Assembly: GCF_004011695.2 (NCBI RefSeq)
Contig: NC_082408.1
Span: 1,535,501-1,599,500 of the forward strand
Length of the DNA: 64,000 nucleotides
Source: Ascochyta rabiei
Lineage: Eukaryota > Ascomycota > Dothideomycetes > Pleosporales > Didymellaceae
Direction: 5' to 3'
Under the pieces are notes generated by a model. The model saw only the letters and a program-made list of their open reading frames with translations. It was not told the origin of the DNA and made no database searches. Within the stretch, counting starts at the first letter, position 1, and each line of letters opens with the position of its first letter. The translations under genes and the position numbers were made by a program. Below are positions 54,582 through 64,000 of this stretch, in pieces.

Positions 54582-55390
54582 ATGGCAAAGCAGTTCCAAG
54601 ACAAAGTAGTCCTCATAACTGGTGGAGGAAGTGGTATTGGGTACGACACCGCCCCTCACGGCCCCTCCTCTACAGGACACTCCCACTCACCGCGAATGAC
54701 GGGCACAGGCGCGCGACGGCGCTGAAGTTCTCCTCTCTCGGCGCCAAACTAGCCATCTGCGACATCAACGCCACCTCTCTCGCCGACCTCGCCTCAGCCG
54801 CACAAACACAGACGTACACGCAAGCCGTCGACGTAGGCAACACAGCGCAAGTCGACGCCTTCGTCGCCAACGCCGTGCAAACCCTCGGCGGCATCGACCA
54901 CGTCTTCAACTGCGCCGGCGTAAACCCGACCTCGATCCCGCTCCGCTCCACCACAGACGCATACTGGGACAAGCTGGTCAACACGAACCTCAAGGGCGTG
55001 TTCCTCGTCACGCGCGCCTGCCTGCCACATCTGCGCCGCGGCAGCGCAGTCGTAAACGTCAGCTCCATCAGCGGCATCCGCGGCTCCGCGCTGCAGTCCG
55101 TCTACTGCACCACCAAGTTCGGGCTCATCGGCATGTCCAAGTCGCTGGCGCTCGAGCTGGGGCCCGCGGGGATTCGCGTGAATTGCGTGGCGCCGGGGTA
55201 CATTGACACGCCTACGAATGCGGGGATTGTCAAGGGTGGGGAGGCGGTCGAGAGGATGCGCACGGGGAATGCGTTGGAGCGGTTGGGCACGCCCGAGGAG
55301 GTGGCGGATGTGGTGGTGTTTTTGATGGGGGAGGAGGCCCGCTATGTCAATGGGAGTGTGCTGGAGATCGATGGCGGGTTGAAAGGGTAG
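54582..55390 (+). CDS. Short-chain dehydrogenase/reductase
   Basis: Predicted 246-residue classical SDR, NAD(P)-dependent, of the 3-oxoacyl-ACP-reductase-like type. Exons are 54582-54640 and 54709-55390 with a 68-nt intron located inside the cofactor motif: splicing restores T-G-G-G-S-G-I-G-R-A-T-A-L. Further motifs are C-D-I-N (cofactor-selecting Asp, favouring NAD), N-C-A-G-V, N-V-S-S-I-S-G (catalytic Ser) and Y-C-T-T-K (Tyr about 152, Lys about 156), then P-G-Y-I-D-T-P and the C-terminal V-N-G-S-V-L-E-I-D-G-G. Full family length. The substrate cannot be told. Convergent with the histidine kinase gene. Confidence 0.92.
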
Positions 55391-55748
55391 TACGACGAGC
55401 AAGTGATGAGTGGGTCGGTGGATGCAGGTAGGTACCAGATTCGCATGTTCATGTGCGTGCATGGGATCGGGATTAGGAGGTCGTGGAAGTTGAACGCACA
55501 GCGGCAGTACGATCGAACAACACAGTCTATTCTCACAGCAACTATAAGAAGCGTATGATAAAACTTTCAACATAATCCAAACAGTCGGTCAGGGGATATC
55601 ATGCTCGTGCCGTGCTAGGCCGTGCCATCGTCCGGCCCGTCGTCGTATACATCTTTCCCGCAAATGCAATTACGCCCACTCCGTCAAGTTCCCCCAGACA
55701 CACGCTAAATCACAACGCGATGCAAGCTCATCGCCACAAGTTAACATG
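55391..55748. other. Intergenic, convergent 3' flanks
   Basis: 358 bp between the SDR and histidine kinase stop codons. No gene. Confidence 0.45.
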
Positions 55749-58700
55749 CTACCCTTTCTTCTCCAACCCTTGCTCTCCCTCTCCTCTCTTGTCTCCTGCT
55801 TCTCTCTTTTCTCTCGCCTCGTTCTGCTCGACTTCTCTCTTCTCTTGTTGTTCTTGGCCGGGCTTCCCCTCTTGCTGACCACCCTCTCGTTTCTCCTCCT
55901 GCTGCGTCTCGCTCTCCCCTTTCATCAGTTGCGCATCCTTCGTCTCTCGCTTCGCCTCTTTGGCTGATTTCACCTCCTCATCTCCGATTGTCAAGCCGTC
56001 GATTTTCTTGATGAGATCCTCGACCTTGAACGGCTTGCTAATAAGATCATCCATGCCTGCCTCTCGCATGCTGTTTCGCTGCGCCTCGCGCACGTTGGCG
56101 CTGACGCCGAGGATCTTGCTATACCCGGCTTTGCCATCGTCCTGCAACTGCCTGATCTCCGTTGTCGCCTGGTTTCCGTCTTTGACTGGCATCTCCTGGT
56201 CCATGAGGATGCAATCGAAGTAATTTCGGTTATGCTGGTCTTGGGCAGCCGTCGCCCCGCGCTCAAATACAGCGTCGATGGCTTCTTGTCCGTTGTTTGC
56301 GACAAAAACTTCAAACCCACGCGCTTGCAGCTGCCGACGAAGGACCTTCTGGTTGATGAGGTTGTCTTCAACAAGGAGAAGGGTGCGCTTGTCTTCCGAG
56401 CGTCGGGTTCCTTGTACTTGATGGGCTTTGTGAGCAGCCGCTTTTTGCCGTTTGCTTTCGCCTGATTCCGTGTATGATACATTATTGTCGTTACCTTCTT
56501 GGAGAGGAGTGATTTGGTTGGCAACGCTCTTGGTCTCGTGATAGCGGTTATCCTCGGTAGATTCAGGGTGGGCTTCGGGAAAGTACTCGGTAGGTGGGTT
56601 CTTAAGGCTTGGATCGACATTGTCAACATCTACACCTGTGTGACTTGTCAATGTGCCTAACCCAAAACTTTCGCCGTTGACGTGAGATTCATCCTTCTTG
56701 TCTTGACTCTCGCCCTCGCTGTCTTTAGCTTCCAGTTTGACTTCCTTTCTGTCCTGTTCGCTCGTCCTTTCCTTGATGTCTGGAAGCTGCGAATTGGACC
56801 GGCTGTAGCCCGGTCGTGGTGTTTGCGCTCGTTGATTGGAAAGTCCTGGATTTTCAGAGTTGCTACGTAACGATAACAGCGGCCTTCCATCCTCGCTAGA
56901 ACCGTTGGATCGTCGCACCTTGAAGAAGAAACCGAATGTTGATCCATCGCCTTCCTTAGAACTCACACCAATATCACCACCGTGCAGCTGGCATACTGTG
57001 ACAGGTGTTAGCGCAAGCTACATGAGCAATGAATCGTACTTACGTTTACGAGAGATGAAGAGTCCAAGTCCAGAGCCGCCGTATTTCTCCTGTGTTTTGG
57101 GTGTTGCTTGTCTGAATCTCTCAAACAGCTTGGCTTGATCGTCTTTACTGATTCCGATGCCTGAGTCCTTGACAGCTACCATGAGATAGAAGACATCACC
57201 AGTACCCCATTCAGAGGATTTGGTGGAGTCCACGTGAAAGGATTCTTTGTCTTGACCGAAGTATATAACGTTAGGCGGATACGAAGTCGGACGTTTTGTT
57301 GAGGCTCCCATGGAGACCGTAATCGACTTGCTACCCTTCTTACGGGAAGTGAACTTGACAGCATTTGTAATCAAATTTACCAGCACTAAAAGGTCAGTAA
57401 GAGCATTCGCATTGCGTCAAGGACAGTACCTTGCTTCATCCTGTTGATATCCGCAACAACATGGTCGACTTTTTGATCATCGTAGGAGATGTCCATAGCG
57501 TAGTGGAACTTGATACTCTTTGCTTTGAACTCCGACTGGAAAACTTTGAGCGCTTGAGAAAACTCCCATTTAGGTCGTACCACTGGATTTGGTCAGTCCG
57601 CAAGTCAAAGGCGTGGGGATGATGGCTTACCACGGGGCACCAGAGACAGCATCATGGAATCTAGCTTTGAAAATGAAAGAATATCGTCTACCAGGGTGTT
57701 TTGATGTGAAACACAAAGTAATATCGTATCAGCAGCATCCAAGATGTCTGATAGTTGGTCCTCAATGTCTGCATGGCCAGAGCTAAGCTCGCGTGTAATG
57801 TCTTTGACTTCTTCGGCCAGATGCATGACTGCGCTGAGCGGATTTCGAATCTCGTGGGAGACCATGTCGATGAACCGTTCCTGTTGTTCTTTCCTGTCCT
57901 GGGCTTCGGTAGCGGCTTTCTCTTGGGTCAGCTGGGCTTGTTTGATCTCGGTGATATCAACAACTGCACAGATGAATCCGGCCTCAGGATCCTCGTTGAG
58001 CGGTCTGAACAGGAACAGCCTCCACTCCCCTTTCTCGCCTGCGGCTTCGCTGGTACACCGGAATTCAATCCGAAGGTCTTCCCGTTTAGAGAAGGCCTTG
58101 CGATATGCGGACATGACTCGATCATAATCGTCCGGATGAATGCTCTCGGGCCAGGCGCGAAACTCATTGGCCATCTTGTTTGTCGTGAGTCTGAAAAAGC
58201 CGTCGTTGACGAAGATAGCCTCAAGCTCTTTATCAAGAATCGCCAGTCCATTTGGCAATAGTTCGGCAAATCGCTGGAAGAGCTGTGTCTGCATTGCATC
58301 GGCTTGTCCATCATTACTTTTTCCGTACGGCCTGTCGCTACCGGGGTGGCTGTCGGTTTTTGCTGGATTCCTGGAGGCTAGTTTGCCGAGACCTTCAAGT
58401 CCAGTGTACGTTTCCACGTTAGTGTTACGCATGAGTTGCGCCAAGACCCCTTGACGGCTGCCTTTGTCGTCAAGAAGGGTGCTGAGGTGGATCTGTGCCT
58501 CAGCATCTTCAGCATCCTCGTTACTGAATTGATCCAGAAAAAACCTGGCGTCTGTAAAGGTGTGATGAGATGAAGCACTTAACTGGAAAGACAGGGCTTG
58601 ATCCTTACCTACCTTGACGGTCCTACCGCGCACGACCCGCTGCAGAGTGCTGAGTGCCTCTGCTTTGTAGCTTTGAAGTGCGCTTGTGCCCTGCCCGTCC

Positions 58701-58962
58701 AATTTGCCTCGCGCTTTGTTCCACGCCGCGTTCCCGATAACAGTAAGATCGCTTCCCCAGAAGATGGCGGCGCAGTGAGACATGGGCAAGACGCATGAGT
58801 TGACGAGACATTTGAGCGATGAACACCAGGAGTCGTGCGGCCCTATAGAAGTCTTAGACCTACTGCGCATTAGCATACGAGATTGCAGAAGGCCCGCAGA
58901 TCATACCAGTCGACATCGTTTAGCGCCTCCGAGTTGACGTCGAAGGGCATGAACGCATCCAT
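55749..58962 (-). CDS. Cytosolic hybrid histidine kinase with PAS domain
   Basis: Predicted 1008-residue hybrid sensor kinase acting through an HPt/response-regulator relay. Minus-strand exons are 58907-58962, 57631-58859, 57430-57582, 57044-57385 and 55749-56995, introns 44-48 nt. The first acceptor is uncertain by a few bases (two AGs fit the phase). Order: N-terminal region with A-I-F-W-G; PAS domain (N-G-L-A-I-L-D, F-V-N-D-G-F-F); H-box M-V-S-H-E-I-R-N-P-L-S-A (His about 354); N-box V-N-L-I-T-N-A-V-K-F-T; D-S-G-I-G-I and G-G-S-G-L-G-L-F-I-S ATP motifs; receiver domain with V-E-D-N and phospho-Asp about 859 in I-L-M-D-Q-E-M-P; then a Lys/Glu-rich tail. No membrane helix was seen. A CRE-like site lies 81 bp upstream. 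Confidence 0.93.
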
Positions 58963-60748
58963 GGTCGCTTTGCAGCAACGTTTGGGTGGGAAGGGCTTGT
59001 GGCAGTAGACAGATTCAGTGAACACAGAGTGGGAGACACCACTGACGTCATGTGGATTGTCAAGTTCTAAAGCGCTTTGCTACTTCGAAAGAACAGCGTG
59101 CCTTGCGCCAGATGGGCACCTAGAAGGCCTTGGGGGAAGTCTAGACTTTACACGCACCGAGAATCGACGAAAATTGTGACGATCGACCCGTGACTGTCCT
59201 GTAGCCTTCAAATTGGGTTAGTGCATGGAATCCGCGCTGTCAGGATCGAGATCGGAACGGCAATTCACAACCTTCGCGAATTTGTCTGGTACAAAAGACC
59301 AAGCTTGGATGTTGTAGGGCTGTCGGGTCGGATACTCTACCGAGCATGATCGACAGACGGCTCTTCGTTATTTGTGGGAGCAAGCAGCAACAACATCGAC
59401 GATGACAGTCTGGCGACGTCGGCAGCAGCACCCAATGTCCAATGTGCGGCAAGCACGTCCGGCTAATGTCGAAGCGTAAAGGGTGCAGCTCAACGATGGC
59501 GTTTTCGCTCAACAGAGCGAGGGGTTATGTCATACGTCGTGTATACCAGTGTCACAGGGCACCATAAATCAGAACATGGAGGTCTGAATTCCGCGTATCT
59601 TAAATACATTTGCCATCGGAGCGCGATGTAATCAACACAACTTTTGGAGAAGCAATGCTCACATCTCCTATTACAGACACGCATGCCCGTCATGTTCGAC
59701 TGCGAAGGTCCTTCAGTTGGTCCGAGTTACCGCTTTCAGTAATGCCGCATTATCGTTACTGCTCGACCAACCTCTTCCGCCAGACGGCTGCCTACCAATG
59801 TCTTACATTGAAGCAAAGGCTGCGTAGCTGGTATACTCCAAGGTCTGACTTACGTGCCTCGACTGACCGCTCCTGGACTGGACAACAAGGCCACCCTGCC
59901 ATACTGGATTAGAGATACGATTCAACCCTCCTGAGGAATCCATCAGGCGTTCCAGTAATCACTTGCTTGGTGCTAACGGTCTGTCCCATCTCTGTTGCTA
60001 TTTTCGTGTACCACGAGGCCTTCTCAGACGCAGGGTAAGTGATCACTCGTCAGTGGAGTTGTGGTTGCGTGTTCTTAAGGCTTTGCAAGACACACAATAC
60101 ATACAAACGCAACTCGCTGGTCAGTGGCAGCTTGCGCGTCAGGCCGAGCCACACATCGTCCCGCACGCTCACCCCATACGGGAAAGTTGGAAAATCCTCC
60201 AGATCTCCAGGCCCTCTCAGCGAACACAGCCGCAAAGATGCCACGAAGAACAGCCTTGCTTAGCGTCTCGGCTCCTCGCCTAGCGGCATGTCGCCAAACA
60301 CCATTGTCGTTCGTGTAACAGTGCCCGGCTGCCGGCAGTCGTCAACCGTGTCTCGAAACAAAGCGCAATGCTTGGATTATGCAAGGCTTCGTTGTCGAGG
60401 TGCGTAAGTTGTGGCGTGTTCCTAGCAGCTTTGCGCTGAACGGCCACACATATCATTGACTTCGGCCACTTGGCAGCCGTCATTTTCTCGTGAGCCCAAG
60501 CATACCCGGACATGATCAGAGATGCCCAAGCATTTCCGCAGCAGGATCACTTGTGAAGTCTGGTCTCGGACTTGGCGTATAGCATGGCGATATTTGCTGA
60601 CCATGGGCCAGGAGGTGAGTATATAGTCTAGCTTCGTCCACAGCTTCAAGTGTCGTCAGAACGAGCAGCAACTCGATAACACACAGATCAGCCTCACAAA
60701 CACCTCGCTACATCACACAACTCTCATACTCTTGAAAGACCAGCCACA
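58963..60748. other. Intergenic, 1.8 kb
   Basis: The largest gap in the conserved part. It contains the CRE-like palindrome near the left end. No open frame has motif support. Confidence 0.45.
59043..59050. promoter_or_regulatory. CRE-like site TGACGTCA upstream of the histidine kinase
   Basis: Second perfect TGACGTCA palindrome in the window, 81 bp upstream of the histidine kinase start codon, where a bZIP factor of the ATF/CREB class could act in stress signalling. Inferred from sequence. Confidence 0.45.
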
Positions 60749-61343
60749 ATGCTCTTCCAGAAGCTCGCCATCGTTGCCACCTTGACCGCCATTGTTGCGG
60801 CTCAGGACATCAGCCAGGATGACATACCCCAGCAGTGCACACAGGTGTGCGCCCAGGTGGTCACAATCGCCCGAGACTGCGACAACCAGAATGGTTTGGG
60901 AAAGCCCATCTTATCGACAACGTGAACTAACAGGTCTTTTAGACAACGACAATGCCGAGCTCCAGTGCATCTGCAATGCTTCCAATGCCAGCACTTTGAT
61001 CCCAGCCTGCGAGGCCTGCGTCCGGCAGTTCGACACCGACACCGACGACGACAACGATGACGACGACGACGACGACGACAATGACGTTCGGGAGGTCCTG
61101 ACGCGCTGTAACTTTACGGTTCAGAGCTCTTTTAACTCGGCCAGCGCCAGCTCAGTTGCCTCGACTGCTGTCTCGTCCGCCGCCTCTGCCACCGCTTCGG
61201 GCACCATCCTTGTGACCACCTCTGGTACGTCGGTGCTTACGACGAGCATTGGACCGCAGCAGACGCAGAACGCCGCGCCTGTCGTGACTGCTGCGGCGGG
61301 TATGGGTCTTGGTGCTCTTGGCTTTGCGCTTGGTATGCTCTAG
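60749..61343 (+). CDS. GPI-anchor-type surface protein with Cys and Asp-rich segments
   Basis: Predicted 181-residue secreted protein. Exons are 60749-60893 and 60943-61343; the 49-nt intron starts GTTTGG, a less common donor, and has a perfect CTAAC branch site. A signal peptide (M-L-F-Q-K-L-A-I-V-A-T-L-T-A-I-V-A-A) is followed by a domain with eight Cys (Q-Q-C-T-Q-V-C, R-D-C, C-I-C-N, A-C-E-A-C-V and T-R-C). It is interrupted by an Asp-rich run of about 20 residues, then come a Ser/Thr/Ala stalk and a C-terminal hydrophobic tail (A-G-M-G-L-G-A-L-G-F-A-L-G-M-L) typical of GPI attachment signals. The Cys number recalls CFEM proteins, but the CFEM spacing is not met. Function unknown. Confidence 0.78.
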
Positions 61344-61582
61344 ACGCGGGGAGGTGAGGGAGTGAGTTGCAACAGAGAGGTGAGGTGGTTAGATTTCTAG
61401 GGGGTGCTTTGTTGAATGATGGGTGACTGTCAAATGCAAGTGCATAGCGTCCAATCCTTTTGCGTCTGTGTTTCTAGGGTGTTGAGTGTGTACATAGTAG
61501 ACATATACCATGTGACCTACGAATTGAGAGCTATTTGTGTTTTAGCTGCTACATGGCCGGCCATGACTGATGCAATGACTTG

Positions 61583-61590
61583 GAACGTTC
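61583..61590. promoter_or_regulatory. Heat-shock element core GAANNTTC
   Basis: GAACGTTC, two inverted nGAAn units, 310 bp upstream of the HSP60 start codon; matches the HSF consensus. Confidence 0.5.
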
Positions 61591-61752
61591 GCGCTGTAAC
61601 TTGCCAACTGCTCTTGCTTCCCTGACTGTGGGTCTCTTCCAGGACGGCGATGGATTGTGCAGTCGGAAGCGATGACGGCCATAAAGCCGAGGGAAATAGC
61701 CGCGCTGGGATCGCATTCTGGCCTAACCGCTTCTCGATGTTTCCAGCAAATT

Positions 61753-61760
61753 TCAAGAAC
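61753..61760. promoter_or_regulatory. Heat-shock element core TTCNNGAA
   Basis: TTCAAGAA, 140 bp upstream of the HSP60 start codon, with a TTTCC half-site about 10 bp before it. Together with the upstream core it fits HSF control. Confidence 0.55.
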
Positions 61761-61900
61761 ATTGTCGAAGTCCAGCTATCATCTCCGCAATCCTCTTCAC
61801 CTCCTCCCCCATCCTCATCTCTTCCTCGTATCTTGCATTAGGCCGGAGTCTGGGAGCAAGAACTGAGTTTACTTCCCGCACACACATCCAATTCCCCACA

Positions 61901-62602
61901 ATGCAGAGAGCTTTCACAGCCCGCGCGCGGACTTCCGCTCTGAAGGCCAGCTCCAGGAGCTTCAACCTCCAGCAACAGAGATTTGCCCACAAGGTACGGC
62001 ATTGCAACCATCGCACACAACACCACGAGAGCTGCAGACGCTGACAGTGATGACAGGAGCTCAAGTTCGGTGTCGAGGGACGCGCCGCCCTGCTCAAGGG
62101 TGTCGACACAATCGCCCGCGCTGTCTCGACAACGCTCGGCCCCAAGGGTCGCAACGTCCTCATCGAGTCCAGCTACGGCTCGCCCAAGATCACAAAGGGT
62201 ATGTCATGCGCACGACACACGTCTGCGACCTATTGCTGACCTAACTTAGATGGTGTGACCGTCTCCAAGGCCATCACCCTCGAGGACAAGTTCGAGAACC
62301 TCGGTGCGCGTCTGCTCCAGGATGTTGCCTCCAAGACCAACGAGGTCGCCGGTGACGGTACCACAACCGCCACCGTCCTCGCCCGCGCCATCTTCTCCGA
62401 GACCGTCAAGAACGTCGCTGCTGGATGCAACCCCATGGACCTGAGGCGCGGAACCCAGGCCGCCGTCGAGGCTGTTGTCGAGTACCTGCGCGCAAACAAG
62501 AAGGAGATCACCACCAGCGAGGAGATCTCCCAGGTTGCCACCATCTCCGCCAACGGCGACACCCACATTGGCAAGCTCCTCTCCAACGCCATGGAGAAGG
62601 TT

Positions 62603-62634
<32 letters not shown>

Positions 62635-63760
62635 CAAGACCATCGAGGACGAGCTCGAGATCACCGAGGGAATGAAGTTCGACCGCGGTTACATCTCTCC
62701 CTACTTCATTACCGACGCCAAGAGCTCCAAGGTCGAGTTCGAGAAGCCCTTGATCCTCCTCTCCGAGAAGAAGATCTCTGCTGTCCAGGACATCATCCCC
62801 GCTCTCGAGGCCTCCCAGCAGCAGCGCCGCCCGCTTGTCATCATTGCTGAGGACATTGACGGTGAGGCCCTTGCCGTCTGCATTCTCAACAAGCTGCGTG
62901 GTCAGCTCCAGGTCGCCGCCGTCAAGGCTCCTGGCTTCGGTGACAACCGCAAGTCCATCCTCGGCGACCTTGCCGTCCTGACAAACGCTACCGTCTTCAG
63001 CGACGACCTCGACATCAAGCTCGAGAAGGCAACCGCCGAGATGCTTGGTTCCACCGGTGCTATCACCATCACCAAGGAGGACACCATCTTCCTCAACGGT
63101 GACGGCAGCAAGGACGCCGTCTCCCAGCGCTGCGAGCAGATCCGCGGTGTCATGGCCGACCCCTCCACCTCCGAGTACGAGAAGGAGAAGCTTCAGGAGC
63201 GTCTTGCCAAACTCTCCGGTGGCGTTGCCGTCATCAAGGTCGGCGGTGCCTCGGAGGTTGAGGTTGGTGAGAAGAAGGACCGCATCGTCGACGCCCTCAA
63301 CGCCACCCGCGCTGCCGTCGAGGAGGGCATCCTCCCCGGTGGTGGCACTGGTCTCCTCAAGGCTTCCGTCAACGCTCTTAAGAACGTCAAGGCCGCCAAC
63401 TTCGACCAGCAGCTTGGTATCACCATTGTCAAGAACGCCATTACCCACCCCGCCCGCAAGATTGTCGAGAACGCCGGTGCTGAGGGCTCCGTTGTTGTTG
63501 GCAAGCTTACCGATGAGTTTGGCGGCGACTTCAACAAGGGCTTCAACAGCGCCACAGGCGAGTATGTCAACATGATTGACGCGGGTATCCTCGATCCCTT
63601 CAAGGTCGTCCGTACCGCTCTCGTCGATGCTAGCGGTGTTGCTTCTCTTCTCGGAACCACCGAGGTTGCGATTGTCGAGGCCGTCGAGAAGAACCCCAGC
63701 CCGATGGGCGGCGCAGGCGGAAACCCCATGGCCGGAATGGGAGGTATGATGGGAATGTGA
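61901..63760 (+). CDS. HSP60: Mitochondrial chaperonin HSP60
   Basis: GroEL-type group I chaperonin of the mitochondrial matrix, folding imported proteins with HSP10. Exons are 61901-61993, 62057-62198 and 62250-63760, giving 581 residues. A basic, acid-free presequence ([12 protein letters not shown]) precedes the mature part, which begins near E-L-K-F-G-V-E-G-R. Seen motifs are [14 protein letters not shown], the ATP-site [20 protein letters not shown] and the C-terminal G-G-M-M-G-M repeats. The strong third-codon preference for C fits high expression. Heat-shock elements lie upstream. Confidence 0.98.
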
Positions 63761-64000
63761 GAAGTCGATTGAAGTAGCCATGTCATTCGCTTCTCACGCC
63801 TTTTCTCTATACCCTCTTTAGTATCCAAGTCTTTCCCAGCGACGGTTCGTATACACGACATTGGGTTGGTACTCCGCTCCTGTTCTCGCCTGTCTTCATA
63901 ATTACCTGTACGAAAAGCGTAGCATTTGCTTTGATTGTTGTACGATATCATGTGTATTTAGAAGGACTCCTGGGAAGGACAAGATGTAAAAGTGACCAAA
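63761..64000. other. HSP60 3' flank to window end
   Basis: No gene. The first bases are the 3' UTR side of HSP60. Confidence 0.4.

Larger units (their letters stand above)
61344..61900. promoter_or_regulatory. HSP60 promoter region
   Basis: Upstream region of mitochondrial HSP60 with two heat-shock-element cores listed separately. No gene. Confidence 0.5.

Noticed and set aside
62246..63781. Long antisense open frame of over 500 codons opposite HSP60
   Set aside because: It mirrors the third-codon C bias of HSP60; its Gly/Leu/Asp-rich sequence shows no motif, while HSP60 itself is certain.
1..64000. tRNA or rRNA genes, CRISPR arrays, intact transposons or viral genes
   Set aside because: No B-box-type tRNA sequence, rRNA stretch, spaced direct repeats, reverse transcriptase or transposase motif was recognised by eye on either strand; a covariance or profile search would be decisive.

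Overview
The window looks like nuclear DNA of a filamentous ascomycete, most likely a Dothideomycete (Pleosporales-like). The reasons are: about 50% GC; short 44-110 nt GT-AG introns, several with CTAAC/CTGAC-type branch sites; fungus-specific families (HET-domain proteins, striatin/PRO11, PAI2-type FMN protein, bifunctional ArgJ, an SRPK-like kinase with HTD in place of HRD); and decayed copies carrying C-to-T stop codons that resemble repeat-induced point mutation (RIP). Lineage is inferred, not proven. No tRNA, rRNA, CRISPR array or intact transposon was recognised.

Layout. 0-5 kb: 3' part of a secreted GH43 arabinan-degrading enzyme, a DUF1275 membrane protein and an M13 metallopeptidase. 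5.6-8.1 kb: a broken fungal-specific gene. 8.4-18.1 kb is a housekeeping block: PAI2-like FMN protein, HIS3, RPC19 (Pol I/III), complex I subunit NDUFA6, BUD31, a single-pass membrane protein, a small membrane protein and ArgJ. HIS3/RPC19 and NDUFA6/BUD31 are divergent pairs; RPC19/NDUFA6 are convergent.

18.2-27.7 kb is an accessory stretch: two small secreted cysteine-containing proteins with TATA-box promoters, a TPR relic, two truncated HET-type genes, a secreted amidohydrolase and microsatellites. 28-31 kb: a TPT-family transporter and a tiny Gly-rich protein with an acylation-type N terminus. 31.5-37.9 kb: a tandem duplication of a kinase unit in which copy A is intact and copy B has a premature stop. 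A 3' block of about 92 nt is far more conserved than the kinase coding sequence.

38-64 kb is again mostly conserved: a Ser/Thr/Tyr-rich cell-surface protein, a large charged hypothetical protein, GDP-mannose transporter VRG4, TXNDC9/PLP1, acireductone dioxygenase, a hypothetical protein, histone H2A.Z, striatin, an SDR, a hybrid histidine kinase, a GPI-type surface protein and mitochondrial HSP60 with heat-shock elements upstream. Functions span amino-acid synthesis and salvage (HIS3, ArgJ, ARD1), mitochondria (NDUFA6, HSP60), transcription, splicing and chromatin (RPC19, BUD31, H2A.Z) and signalling (striatin, histidine kinase, SRPK-like kinase). Exon coordinates were worked out by hand from splice signals and reading-frame continuity; no RNA evidence was available.
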